Source of the DNA: a virus
Reading direction: 5' to 3' (one strand)
Length of the DNA: 46,900 bases
IMG/VR virus record: IMGVR_UViG_3300045018_000069
Location: 1 to 46,900 of that record
The notes beneath the pieces were generated by a model. That model saw only the letters and a list, made by a program, of their open reading frames with translations, searched no databases and had not been told where the DNA came from. Positions 32,794-41,066 of the stretch are shown in pieces; position 1 is the stretch's first letter; each line of letters opens with the position of its first letter. Made by a program: the position numbers and the translations under genes.

Positions 32794-33156
32794 ATGAGTG
32801 CATTTGAAGATGTGAGCGCAATGCGTACGCAGCTGGCAATGCTATGCCGCATGCCTACAGGACGGATAAATTGGCCGGAGATCGACATTGCCAACAACTG
32901 GAAACCGTTCACGGTGGTCCATCCAGGCACGCTTGGGCTCTTCAACGATAGTTCCGCATGGGAGTTCATCGCCGACCGACTGCAGGACGGCACCCATGTC
33001 CGCTATAAGCCGCCGTCCGCGGCCTACCCTGACCATGCGTACGAACTACTCGCGCAGCCACAGGATGGGTCCAAGCGTATCTACATGAAGGTTGCCATAA
33101 GGCCGGGTGTGAAAAAACTGATTGGGATCAGCTTCCACTATGAACGAAATTCTTGA
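32794..33156 (+). CDS. MqsR-like small protein, probable toxin
   Basis: A 120-residue protein. The second half, WEFIADRLQDGTHVRYKP followed by RIYMKVAIRPGVKKLIGISFHYE, has the strand-turn-strand ending of MqsR/RelE-type small ribonucleases, and it overlaps a gene for an MqsA-like antitoxin by 17 bp. The N terminus is longer than in Escherichia coli MqsR. No catalytic residue could be fixed. Role inferred from the partner and overlap; it might be a non-toxic partner instead. Confidence 0.55.
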   Translation: MSAFEDVSAMRTQLAMLCRMPTGRINWPEIDIANNWKPFTVVHPGTLGLFNDSSAWEFIADRLQDGTHVRYKPPSAAYPDHAYELLAQPQDGSKRIYMKVAIRPGVKKLIGISFHYERNS

Positions 33157-33721
33157 GATGATGATCCAGGCTGCCACTGAGGAGGCAGCCGCTCGCACTT
33201 CCAACGGAAAGCCCTGCAGTTGCGAGGGCGCCAGTGAAGAGACGACAGTCTCCGAACGCGTTCCCATTGGGGAGCACGGCGACTACTTTGTGGTTGAGGT
33301 TCCGATTATACACTGCTTGGAGTGCGGCGTTCGCTTTCGCGACCACCGCGCGGAAAAGCTGCGACATGCCGCTGCCTGTAGGCACGAGGGCCTACTCACA
33401 CCAGAAGAGATCAGGTCCATTAGGGAGAGCCTTGGCATGACGCGAAAGGCGTTCGCCGAAGCCTTTCGGATTCCACCTGCGTCTATGGAACGTTGGGAAA
33501 ACGGAAAACTCATGCAGAACGGGAGCAGCGACATGCTTTTGCGGGCGCTGCAACTACCTGGCGTCGCGACCGCGTTGGACAAGCGCGTGAAAGTTACGCC
33601 TCGAGCGGATGCTAGCAACGTGATCTACGTTAATTTCGCCGCCTTGGCAGCCCGATCGCCCGCAGAGCAGCGGGACGCGATTAGACGCAGTAAGGCTTTT
33701 GATCTTCGAGCGCAGGCCTGA
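33140..33721 (+). CDS. MqsA-like antitoxin and HTH regulator
   Basis: A 193-residue protein with an N-terminal zinc-binding part (CSC at 26-28 and CLEC at 59-62) and a central Xre-type helix-turn-helix (LTPEEIRSIRESLGMTRKAFAEAFRIPPASMERWENGK, residues 86-123). This is the domain order of MqsA/YgiT antitoxins. A further 60 residues follow, a longer tail than in MqsA. ATG 33140 is preferred to TTG 33122. The next gene begins one base after its stop, so a three-gene unit is likely. Confidence 0.8.
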   Translation: MNEILEMMIQAATEEAAARTSNGKPCSCEGASEETTVSERVPIGEHGDYFVVEVPIIHCLECGVRFRDHRAEKLRHAAACRHEGLLTPEEIRSIRESLGMTRKAFAEAFRIPPASMERWENGKLMQNGSSDMLLRALQLPGVATALDKRVKVTPRADASNVIYVNFAALAARSPAEQRDAIRRSKAFDLRAQA

Positions 33722-33722
33722 C

Positions 33723-35621
33723 GTGTTCTGCGCAACTTTCTATAGCTACAAGGGTGGTGTGGGCCGGACTCTTGCATTGGCCAACGTTGCGGCAGCACTC
33801 GCGCAGAAGGGCCGGAGGGTTCTAGTCGTCGACTTCGACCTCGAAGCTCCGGGCCTCACCACGCTTCCGCCATTCGCCTCCGCCACCGATTGCAGGGGAG
33901 TCATCGACTTCGTCGGCGAATTTATCGTGTCCGGGAAGGCCCCTAACCCGCAGGATTTTATTCGCTCCTGTGAACTTGTGGACCACACGGATGACGATCC
34001 ATCGCAGCCCCCGCGAACCTTCTCTATTGATGTCATGCCAGCAGGATCAGACGGAGATAGCGGCTATGCAAACCGGCTTGCCAGTATCGACTGGAATGAC
34101 CTCTATCTCAACCGCGACGGCTTCCTTCTCATGGAGAATCTCCGCGCAGCTTGGGAGGATGCCGGTTACGACTATGTTCTGATCGACAGCCGAACAGGCC
34201 ACACCGACGTTGGCGGCATTTGCACGAGACAGCTGCCGGACGCGGTCGTTGCCGTCTTCTTCCCAAACGAGCAGAATCTGGTTGGGCTCAAGCAGGTGAT
34301 ACAGAGCGTGCGCACAGCAGGCGCTCGACCTCGACCGATCGAACTCACCTTCGTGGCTTCCCGTGTTCCAAGGCTCGATGACGAGCACGGCCATCTGAAG
34401 CATTGGTTGGACCGATTTCAGTCAGAGCTGGATTATCCGGATGACCGCCTGACCCTCGTGCAGCATTACGACAGCCTGATGCTATTGAACCAAGCTTTGT
34501 TCGTGCTCGACCGACCGCGTACCGGCCTTTCTCAGCAATACAAGGCAGTTGCCGCGAGCATTGCGCGTCTGAATCCTGAGGACGCCGATGGTGCGCTGGA
34601 CTACCTTGCAGCTCTCACAAAATCACGACTGGGGCCGAGATCTCGAGAAGCTGATATGGCGACCCGGTGGAACGATTTGCATTTGGATGCAATCGCCGGA
34701 AAGCATGCGACGGACGCCATGATACAGCTCGCACTAGCTCGCACCCATTATCGCGCAAGAAACTTGCTGAAAGTTATTGAGGCCTGCACTTTGGCGCTTT
34801 CGGCGGGAGGAAAGACGCGCACGAGCAGGGAGATACCAGCAACGCTGGATGCTAGCGCTCGTCAACTGCGACTAAAAGCACATGCTGAGCTTGGTCGAGC
34901 AGGAGAGGCAATTGATGACGCTAAAGAAATCCTAAAGGATAACAAAGCTACTTCAATCATGCTGGTGGACGCTGTCCTCGCCATCGCAAGTACTGAACCG
35001 GAGGCGCTAAAAGACCCGCTTCAGTTTCCGGCGCTCCAAGCGGCTGAACCGCGAACTTTGATAAAGCTCGCGATCCAACTGGCTGAATTTTCCACCATGT
35101 CGGAGGTGGCCGCGCAGTTGGCGGAGGAAGCCCTTCGGGATGGAAGAAAAGTCACAGAAGTTATCGGTCCCGACCAAACGGATGTCCAGTTGGTGCTAAT
35201 TGCGGGTGGCCATTTTGAAGCCGCGGTTCGAGCGGCCCAACTGGCTGGCTGGGACAATGACATCCAAGTCATGTTCAACACCGCCATGGCCCATTGGGGG
35301 CAAAGTGGCCGTCCGGATCATGGGCAATTTCGCGCTCTCGCGCATCTCTTCGATGAGGAACAGCGTGAGAACAATCAGCCGAACTGGTATCAGTGCAACG
35401 CGCTCACCCGCGCTGTTCTCCGGGAATTCGATCTCATGGAGAAGGCGGCCACTCGAGCGCTGCAACTTCTGGCTCCTCTGAAGCGAAAGGAGTTTAGCTG
35501 CTGGAGCTACACGCAGGTGACCAAACCACAGTTCGAGGAACACGTCGCAGCCATCATCCGGTTCGGCCATGGTGAGGGACCACCGCCGGAAGTTTTCACT
35601 CGGGCACCAGCGCGCTTATAA
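33723..35621 (+). CDS. KGGVGR-variant ParA/MinD-like ATPase with helical repeat domain
   Basis: A 632-residue protein. The N terminus FYSYKGGVGRTLALANVAAAL carries the deviant Walker A KGGVGRT (residues 10-16), VLVVDFDLEAPG the A' motif (33-44) and YDYVLIDSRTGHTDVGG Walker B with Asp155. After about residue 320 the chain is helical, with repeats resembling TPR. KGGVGR-type ATPases of this form are found in bacterial conflict and defence loci, often fused to repeats or effectors. GTG 33723 was chosen because it starts the family pattern; TTG 33699 would add eight residues and overlap the antitoxin gene. Codon use and lower GC differ from the phage core. Confidence 0.82.
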   Translation: MFCATFYSYKGGVGRTLALANVAAALAQKGRRVLVVDFDLEAPGLTTLPPFASATDCRGVIDFVGEFIVSGKAPNPQDFIRSCELVDHTDDDPSQPPRTFSIDVMPAGSDGDSGYANRLASIDWNDLYLNRDGFLLMENLRAAWEDAGYDYVLIDSRTGHTDVGGICTRQLPDAVVAVFFPNEQNLVGLKQVIQSVRTAGARPRPIELTFVASRVPRLDDEHGHLKHWLDRFQSELDYPDDRLTLVQHYDSLMLLNQALFVLDRPRTGLSQQYKAVAASIARLNPEDADGALDYLAALTKSRLGPRSREADMATRWNDLHLDAIAGKHATDAMIQLALARTHYRARNLLKVIEACTLALSAGGKTRTSREIPATLDASARQLRLKAHAELGRAGEAIDDAKEILKDNKATSIMLVDAVLAIASTEPEALKDPLQFPALQAAEPRTLIKLAIQLAEFSTMSEVAAQLAEEALRDGRKVTEVIGPDQTDVQLVLIAGGHFEAAVRAAQLAGWDNDIQVMFNTAMAHWGQSGRPDHGQFRALAHLFDEEQRENNQPNWYQCNALTRAVLREFDLMEKAATRALQLLAPLKRKEFSCWSYTQVTKPQFEEHVAAIIRFGHGEGPPPEVFTRAPARL

Positions 35622-35727
35622 TTCTCTAGGATGGCTCTGGCCTGAAGGTTTCATCTAACTGAGCAGTGCCGGCATGATGACTGGAAGATCTGACCGATAT
35701 CGTTAGAACCCGGAATCGGTTGCTTCT

Positions 35728-37134
35728 CTATACGTCATCCCACTCTATCTCGGCATACATTTCCGTTTCGACCAGACGAGCAAGTTCGCACTGTACTGGA
35801 TAATTTTTCAATAGCTCCAGAGTTTCCAAATCCACGAGTTCATCCGGCCGGGTCTCGACGATTTTCTTTTCCATGCAGAAGGCTCTGCTAAACTCTCCTC
35901 GCAGATTTTTTGCAGTAATACTGACCGTGATTTCAAGAGGCTCGGCTGCGGCAGCCGGTACTACCACCCCCTCAAACTGGTAATGTTGTCTGCTTCGAAA
36001 ATCCTCACAGGCCACCTCCATTTTCTGGCTTCGTCGCGCCTCAATATTTGTTTCGAACTCATGTCGACCAACACGATTCGGAATTTGCTGACGCATAAAA
36101 TGGGGACTTGCATCATAATGCCGCAAATAGTCTGGTCGGGGAACCGGAGCGATTGGGCCGCTTAGGCGGAGCGCAACGATATTTCTATTTATCCAACCTT
36201 GGTTTGATCGGATGGATAAAACAAAATTATCGGCCCTAATATTTCCGCTATTAGAAACAACTATTTTTATTTTTCTTTGATTAAATAGACGTTCAATTTT
36301 CTCGTTGAAATCAGAAACGAATTCGGGAATTTTTTGTTCATAATACTTCCGATATTCGGCATCATAAGAGCTGTCTCTATCCTGCCCAATGCCAATACTT
36401 GATCCGAAACGAACACCGAACGCACCAAAATCATCACGTCCATTCGGCTGCTTAGGATTTCGTCTCCTTATAGCGTGTATAAGGTCTTCCGATTGGGCCG
36501 CATTCAAGGGCGCGACCCTGTAGATTTCCGCAGGAGAGCAGTCGGAGATTTCGATAGAGATGTTGAATGTTGGCTCGTCCTTCCTGAACTCGGCCAACTG
36601 TTGCTTAAGCCTCTGTATTTCCTTATCTTTTGGTCCCGGCTCCGATGCGCGCAGCCAATCGTCAGACGCTTGATACACAGGCAAGCCACGTCCACGGGCA
36701 TAGACGAGTGGCTTGATATCGTGACTGATTAGAATGCGTTTTTCTGCTGCCGCGTTCCGTATATTGAGCGCCTCTGCTACGATCCTGCTGTCCCCATCGT
36801 CTGGGTCCAGTTCGTCGTAATCGCCCCAAGGAATTCGTGAGCACGTCGCCATTTCGAGTTCGACGCGCGGCCCACTTTCTCGCAGAATGATTGGCTGCCC
36901 ACTGATTACAGATGGACCGATAAGGCGATTGAAGGCACGCGCATGAGGACCCAAGCGGCCGTCGCGCTTCTTCGCATCTATCTCCTCCATCGCTTTAGGC
37001 ACGATCAGTACGCGGATTAAGCCATCTGCTTCCACCTCATCCCAAGGGAGATCGGTTAAGGGGCGACCTTCGAGCACAATGTTTGCGTCGAGGAAGGCAA
37101 TCAATTCATCGGCTTTGTTGTCAGCGCTGCTCAT
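35728..37134 (-). CDS. PIN-domain nuclease-like protein with C-terminal domain
   Basis: A 468-residue protein whose first 160 residues form a PIN domain. The acidic residues are in place: Asp16 (FLDANIVLEG), Glu51 (KAMEEIDAKKRD), Asp115 (DDGDSRIVAEAL) and Asp139 (ILISHDIK). PIN domains cut RNA, often tRNA or mRNA. A short coiled coil around residue 170 links to a 300-residue part of unknown type. The long size excludes a simple VapC toxin. It converges on the KGGVGR ATPase gene, stops only 106 bp apart. Composition is AT-richer than the virion genes. ATG 37134 is preferred to GTG 37137. Confidence 0.78.
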   Translation of the reverse strand: MSSADNKADELIAFLDANIVLEGRPLTDLPWDEVEADGLIRVLIVPKAMEEIDAKKRDGRLGPHARAFNRLIGPSVISGQPIILRESGPRVELEMATCSRIPWGDYDELDPDDGDSRIVAEALNIRNAAAEKRILISHDIKPLVYARGRGLPVYQASDDWLRASEPGPKDKEIQRLKQQLAEFRKDEPTFNISIEISDCSPAEIYRVAPLNAAQSEDLIHAIRRRNPKQPNGRDDFGAFGVRFGSSIGIGQDRDSSYDAEYRKYYEQKIPEFVSDFNEKIERLFNQRKIKIVVSNSGNIRADNFVLSIRSNQGWINRNIVALRLSGPIAPVPRPDYLRHYDASPHFMRQQIPNRVGRHEFETNIEARRSQKMEVACEDFRSRQHYQFEGVVVPAAAAEPLEITVSITAKNLRGEFSRAFCMEKKIVETRPDELVDLETLELLKNYPVQCELARLVETEMYAEIEWDDV

Positions 37135-37324
37135 CACCCAATTATTGGCTCGAGCGTCATTCCAAACAAGTCATGATCTCCATCTGTTTGTGCTCCGGGA
37201 TCATACGAGCCAACAATCCGGATCGTTTTTGCACATGTGTGGAGGGGCCATGAGGCCACACAAAACGCCTGTGCGTAGAAGATGATGATCGATCGATGAT
37301 CTCCAGATTTGACTCTTCCAACCG

Positions 37325-37705
37325 TCAGATGCCGCCCATCCAACCAACCCCCAACGCCTCCACCCGCGCGATCAGTATCGCGCGGGCGGCCGCCGCCAGC
37401 GTCTCGATCGACCATAGCCCGGCCTTGCCGGCGGCGTGCTTCACCCGGCGCCAGATGACCGGGTCGCGCACCGCGTCGAGGAAGTCATAGCCCTCCCAGG
37501 TCAGGCGGATGCAGAGCCAGGGCTGGCCGTCGCTCCGGTCGGGGAAATAGGTGCGCAGGAAGCCCTTCTCGACGAGCAGGCGGGTATGGAAATGAACCGC
37601 CTCGTCCGCATAGCCGGTGATGCGCGACAGGCTGAACACCTCGCAGCGCGGCTCGGCTTCGACGGACAGGAGGATCGTGCGGATCAGGTCGGAGTCGCGT
37701 CTCAT
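37325..37705 (-). CDS. DUF2513 family protein
   Basis: A 126-residue protein, MRRDSDLIRTILLSVEAEPR, with a winged-helix-like middle (ITGYADEAVHFHTRLLVEKGFL) and the usual LTWEGYDFLDAVRD of DUF2513. The family is found in prophages and is thought to bind DNA or regulate; its biochemical role is not known. It stands alone in the leftward orientation. Confidence 0.85.
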   Translation of the reverse strand: MRRDSDLIRTILLSVEAEPRCEVFSLSRITGYADEAVHFHTRLLVEKGFLRTYFPDRSDGQPWLCIRLTWEGYDFLDAVRDPVIWRRVKHAAGKAGLWSIETLAAAARAILIARVEALGVGWMGGI

Positions 37706-37771
37706 GCGACCTTTGTTCTATTTTTGTTCCAACATTGAAAGTAGTTTCGAAAAGACTGATTGCTTTGGAGT

Positions 37772-37999
37772 TCACCCCTCCAGAATCAGCCTGACCGCCA
37801 TCCACAGACACACCGCACTAGTCAGTGAAAGAAACACGATCATTCCCCAAAAGCTTTTCGGCTTTGTGTCTCGAGGATAGATGGACGTACGCACCTCATC
37901 TTCCCACTCAATCTCACCCGATCGCAGCCCCTTCCAAACCTCCCATGCACACCAAGCCGAGATAGCCAGGCTGCTGATCAATCCGGCTGCAAGATCCAT
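37772..37999 (-). CDS. Small two-helix membrane protein
   Basis: A 75-residue protein, MDLAAGLISSLAISAWCAWE, with helices at about residues 4-22 and 50-72 and a charged loop. ATG 37999 follows a GGGGGT stretch that can act as ribosome-binding site. A longer frame from 38236 is noise because it covers the divergent promoter region. Perhaps a superinfection-exclusion or immunity protein; no family recognised. Confidence 0.6.
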   Translation of the reverse strand: MDLAAGLISSLAISAWCAWEVWKGLRSGEIEWEDEVRTSIYPRDTKPKSFWGMIVFLSLTSAVCLWMAVRLILEG

Positions 38000-38198
38000 C
38001 GTACCCCCGCCGCCGCCTGAGGGCTGACCTTGGCGGCGCCCAATTACACAAGCCTTACGCCCAATCGACCGCAGCCATGGGCCGATACCCTTAAAGACAA
38101 ACAACGCGCACGCCCGGGCGTCCAAGCCTTGCAAAGCGTTCTGGACCGCACGATGCCATGCAAGCCCTTTAAACTCCTGCCTGAGACTATAGACGAAA

Positions 38199-38657
38199 AT
38201 GATACGGAGGCTGACGCTGAAAAGCCCTGCGAGCAAGGCGCTGCCAATCTTGGGCCTGCTGGTCGTGCCGTGGATCCTCGCAACAGTACCGATCGCTCAG
38301 GCTAAACCCTCCGAAAAAGTTACGAAGTTCGGCTGTGCCAGCCCCCAGCATCACGACGGCGATGCGATCCGCTGCGGATCTAAAGGCCGGTCCATGCGGC
38401 TATACGGGATCGACGCGCCAGAGATGCCGGGCGCCTGCAGGCCAGGGCGCCAATGCACTCCCGGAGACCCGATTGCGGCGCGCGATCATCTGCGGGCCCT
38501 GACCGCAGGCAAGTCCGTCGTCTGTCAGCAGGTCGACCAGGATCGCTATGGCCGGAAGATCGTTCGCTGCACTGCCGACGGCGTTGATCTATCCTGCAGC
38601 ATGGTGCGGGATGGCTACGCGGTTGAGCGGTACGGTAGGCTGAATTGCGCTCGCTAA
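38199..38657 (+). CDS. Secreted thermonuclease-like (SNase) protein
   Basis: A 152-residue protein with a Sec signal peptide (cleavage after AQA near residue 35) and a small nuclease core. MRLYGIDAPE with Arg67, Asp72 and Glu75, and DRYGRKIVRC with Arg119 match the SNase catalytic residues Arg35, Glu43 and Arg87; YGIDAPE is the family signature. It would degrade DNA or RNA in the periplasm or outside. Its stop overlaps the repressor stop by a few bases (convergent genes). Confidence 0.82.
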   Translation: MIRRLTLKSPASKALPILGLLVVPWILATVPIAQAKPSEKVTKFGCASPQHHDGDAIRCGSKGRSMRLYGIDAPEMPGACRPGRQCTPGDPIAARDHLRALTAGKSVVCQQVDQDRYGRKIVRCTADGVDLSCSMVRDGYAVERYGRLNCAR

Positions 38658-38998
38658 TCAGTGAGTGGGAGTGAAGCCAGAAACTGGCTCATGTAACCGA
38701 GTTGAGCCGGGGTCATTCGCCGCGCAAGGCGCAGGAGTTCCGCCTCGCTAGGCTCGATACATGCCTCAGCACGCTGTCCGGCGACCACGTATAGGAGATC
38801 GACCCCGTTTTCTGACAACGAGAGCAGATACGCCAAATCGGGCGCACCGGCTCCTGTTTCGTACCGGTTCTGCGTGTTGAGACTCACGCCCCCTAAGGCG
38901 GCAAAATCTGCCTGGTTGAGCCCGAGGCGCGCTCGCTCCTCGCGCAGACGAGCGCCTGCTTCCCTAATTTTGGTGGATTGATCTTGACTCTTCGCCAA
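38654..38998 (-). CDS. Xre-type phage repressor
   Basis: A 114-residue protein with an N-terminal helix-turn-helix: IREAGARLREERARLGLNQADFAALGGVSLNTQNRYETG. A C-terminal helical part may mediate dimerisation; there is no LexA-type peptidase domain. The start is TTG 38998; the frame is open far upstream to 39301, but that part overlaps the divergent gene and operator. Position and orientation fit a lysogeny repressor facing a Cro-like gene. Confidence 0.82.
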   Translation of the reverse strand: MAKSQDQSTKIREAGARLREERARLGLNQADFAALGGVSLNTQNRYETGAGAPDLAYLLSLSENGVDLLYVVAGQRAEACIEPSEAELLRLARRMTPAQLGYMSQFLASLPLTD

Positions 38999-39004
38999 AA
39001 TTAG
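38964..39004. promoter_or_regulatory. Long-arm inverted repeat over the repressor start
   Basis: CTAATTTTGG at 38964-38973 and CCAAAATTAG at 38995-39004 form a perfect 10-bp inverted repeat, centres 31 bp apart (about three helical turns). One arm spans the TTG start, the other lies inside the coding start region. This is suited to looped or cooperative binding of a repressor that controls its own gene. Confidence 0.6.
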
Positions 39005-39046
39005 TGATCTCTGCGCCCGAATGTCACCAGTTGTGGGTAATGACAC
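39005..39046. promoter_or_regulatory. Divergent immunity control region
   Basis: The 48-bp gap between the repressor TTG and the Cro-like ATG must contain both promoters. It holds an imperfect dyad ATGTCACC-N8-TAATGACA, another plausible operator. A -10-like TAATGA at 39038-39043 leaves only 3 bp before the ATG, so the rightward mRNA could be leaderless. Confidence 0.5.
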
Positions 39047-39292
39047 ATGCAGCCCGATTCGGTCGCATCGAAAGCGTTGCGCGCTGACAAGAATGTCATT
39101 GTCGGATTCGATCCCGATCGCGTCATCGCCGCGCGGCGGAAGCTGTCCGCCATGGGCATCAGCATGCGTGAGTTCGCCGATCGCAATGGCTATCCCTATC
39201 CCCTCGTCCGTCAGATCATGGCCGGGCAGAAACGGTGCCTGCGTGGCAAGTCGCACCGTATCGCCGTTCACCTGGGCCTGAAGGACGCATAG
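39047..39292 (+). CDS. Cro-like DNA-binding protein (BcepMu gp16 type)
   Basis: An 81-residue protein with RKLSAMGISMREFADRNGYPYPLVRQIMAGQK, a helix-turn-helix of the phage-associated BcepMu gp16 family, and the ending HRIAVHLGLK. It is divergent from the repressor and is probably the lytic-switch partner. Two ATG/TTG codons downstream could start a shorter form, but the helix-turn-helix is kept in all. Confidence 0.8.
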   Translation: MQPDSVASKALRADKNVIVGFDPDRVIAARRKLSAMGISMREFADRNGYPYPLVRQIMAGQKRCLRGKSHRIAVHLGLKDA

Positions 39293-39499
39293 GTGCCGCA
39301 TGGGGGCTGATCTCCGCTACTGGGGCTTGTCCTGCGTAATCGCCGCAATGCGCGCCGTCGCTTCCAATTGCGCGCGCCTTGTGGATGCCCACGCCCTTTC
39401 TCATTTCGCCATCGTCGCTCGTCCGAATCCGGCGGCGATCGCCCGGCAGGTGCCCCAACCTCCCATTACCTGCCGGGCCCCCTTTCGCGGCGCGGCCGC

Positions 39500-39979
39500 A
39501 TGACGAAGCTCCGTCCCCCTCTGTCCTTCGAACAGGCGATGAACCGCATCGCCGGCCTGTTGGGCTGGGATGGCATGGCGGGCGCGCTCGGCCTCACCGA
39601 GTCCGCCTGCCGGAAGAAGGGCGATCCCGACTGCCCCGGGTCGCTCAGCTATGAGGAAGCCTTCACGCTCGACAGTGCCTATGCGGCCGCCGGCGGCGAA
39701 GGCTTTCCTCTGCACGATGCCTATGCGCTGCGCCTCAGCCTGTCGATCGAGGAACGCGCGGCATGCGAACGCGACCTTGTCCGCGCCGTCGGCCGGGTCG
39801 CCAAGGAAACGGGCGAGGCGGTCGATGCCCTTCTCGCCGCCAGCGATTCGAGGGCCGACCGGTACACGCGCGAAACTGCCACGCGCGAGGCCGAGGAAGC
39901 GATCCAGGCTCTCACCGGCGCAGTGCGCAGGATCGGCGGCGGGCCGATCGGGCTGCAGGACCAGGAGGCAGCGTCATGA
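39500..39979 (+). CDS. CII-like phage regulatory protein
   Basis: A 159-residue protein: RPPLSFEQAMNRIAGLLGWDGMAGALGLTESACRKKGDPDCP suggests the CII-like (CP76) family of P2/186-type phages. The C-terminal part is helical and charged. The family assignment is moderate. In 186, CII turns on the repressor promoter. The ATG is preceded by a GC-rich 200-bp stretch (39293-39499) with no gene. Confidence 0.65.
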   Translation: MTKLRPPLSFEQAMNRIAGLLGWDGMAGALGLTESACRKKGDPDCPGSLSYEEAFTLDSAYAAAGGEGFPLHDAYALRLSLSIEERAACERDLVRAVGRVAKETGEAVDALLAASDSRADRYTRETATREAEEAIQALTGAVRRIGGGPIGLQDQEAAS

Positions 39980-40326
39980 ACAGGGACTATCAACGAAAAC
40001 AGCGCGGGCTGAAGATGGAATGCCCGCACTGCGCGGAGCCGTCGAACGTCCGCACCAGCAAGACGGTCACCCCCACCTATCGCGAATTCTATTATCAGTG
40101 CCCGAATATCGATTGCGGCCACACATGGAAGGCCGCGCTCTCCTTCATCCACACCATCTCGCCCAGCGCCTGTCCGCGCATGGGGCTTGAGCTGCCCGTC
40201 GCCCCGCCGCATCCGCCCGCCAATGATCGCGGACCGCGCACCCGGCCGGTGACGCCGCGCGACAACGCCAATGACGACAGCCTGCGCGACAGCGCCTCGG
40301 CCGCCATGCGCGCCTCGCCCGGCTGA
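39976..40326 (+). CDS. ogr: Ogr/Delta-like late gene activator
   Basis: A 116-residue protein with the P2 Ogr/Delta zinc finger: MECPHCAEPSNVRTSKTVTP, REFYYQCPNIDCGHTWKA and the ISP ending; four cysteines in CPHC and CPNIDC. P2 Ogr binds TGT-N12-ACA dyads and recruits RNA polymerase to late promoters. It overlaps the CII-like gene by 4 bp. The C-terminal extension is longer than in P2 Ogr (72 residues) and disordered-looking. In P2 ogr is the last late gene; here it sits in the early region, so late activation would follow early transcription. Confidence 0.9.
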   Translation: MNRDYQRKQRGLKMECPHCAEPSNVRTSKTVTPTYREFYYQCPNIDCGHTWKAALSFIHTISPSACPRMGLELPVAPPHPPANDRGPRTRPVTPRDNANDDSLRDSASAAMRASPG

Positions 40327-40430
40327 TCCTGCGGCCCGCGCCGCGCCCTAGCCCCTCACCATCCGATCATCGCGAGGCCCGCCGACCCTTCGGCCGGGAT
40401 CGCCTTTCTGTTGCCTGAAAGGATTGCACC

Positions 40431-41066
40431 ATGTCCTCTTCGTCGACGACACCCCCGATCACCGCCGGCACCTATCTGCGCCTGCGGCGCGAGGCACAGG
40501 GCCTGTCGCTCGAGGAGATCACGGCGGGCTGCGCCCTGCCCGCCAACCGCGCCGCCTTCCTGCACCGCCTGCACGAGATCGAGGGCGATCGCGACGTGGC
40601 CACCGGCCACACCCTTGCAGCGCTGCGCGACTGCTTCGCCTTCAGCACCGCCATCTATGCGAACCTCGTCGCCGGCGTGCCTGCCGGCGCCGCCCTTTGC
40701 CGCGCCTGCGCCTGCAGCTGGAACGATCCCTGCGGTTCGGGCGCGCATGCCTGCCATTGGGTCGAGCCTGATCTCTGCTCGCGCTGCGCGGCCGGCTCTC
40801 GCGCGGAGAAGCGGGCCGAACCGGCCTTCACCCTGCGCGCCAGCGATCCGCACGCGATCGCCCTGCTGTCGATCCTCGCCTATCTCCGCCTGGGGGAGGA
40901 CGATGCCGCCCGCCGGGAACTGGAAAGCGTGATCGCCGACGGCGCCCGCCGCCGCGCTGGTTGCGCCGCCGATCAGCGCGCTGGGCAGGATCTCGCCGCG
41001 CTCGCCCTCGACATGACCGAATGGAGCGGCCGCAACCGTGCCGCCGGGCGGGTCGCCCATGCGTGA
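40431..41066 (+). CDS. HTH protein with Cys-rich metal-binding motif
   Basis: A 211-residue protein: a possible Xre-like helix-turn-helix (residues 10-65, ITAGTYLRLRREAQGLSLEEI) is followed by CRACACSWNDPCGSGAHAC and WVEPDLCSRC, a recurrent phage motif with seven cysteines (residues 90-119) that could bind zinc or an Fe-S cluster. The C-terminal part is helical. It stands at the head of the ParB-like gene set and may regulate or initiate replication, which is inference. Confidence 0.75.
   Translation: MSSSSTTPPITAGTYLRLRREAQGLSLEEITAGCALPANRAAFLHRLHEIEGDRDVATGHTLAALRDCFAFSTAIYANLVAGVPAGAALCRACACSWNDPCGSGAHACHWVEPDLCSRCAAGSRAEKRAEPAFTLRASDPHAIALLSILAYLRLGEDDAARRELESVIADGARRRAGCAADQRAGQDLAALALDMTEWSGRNRAAGRVAHA

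Noticed and set aside
38999-39301. N-terminal extension of the repressor to 39301
   Set aside because: It would overlap the whole Cro-like gene and the operator and has no helix-turn-helix content; TTG 38998 is better.
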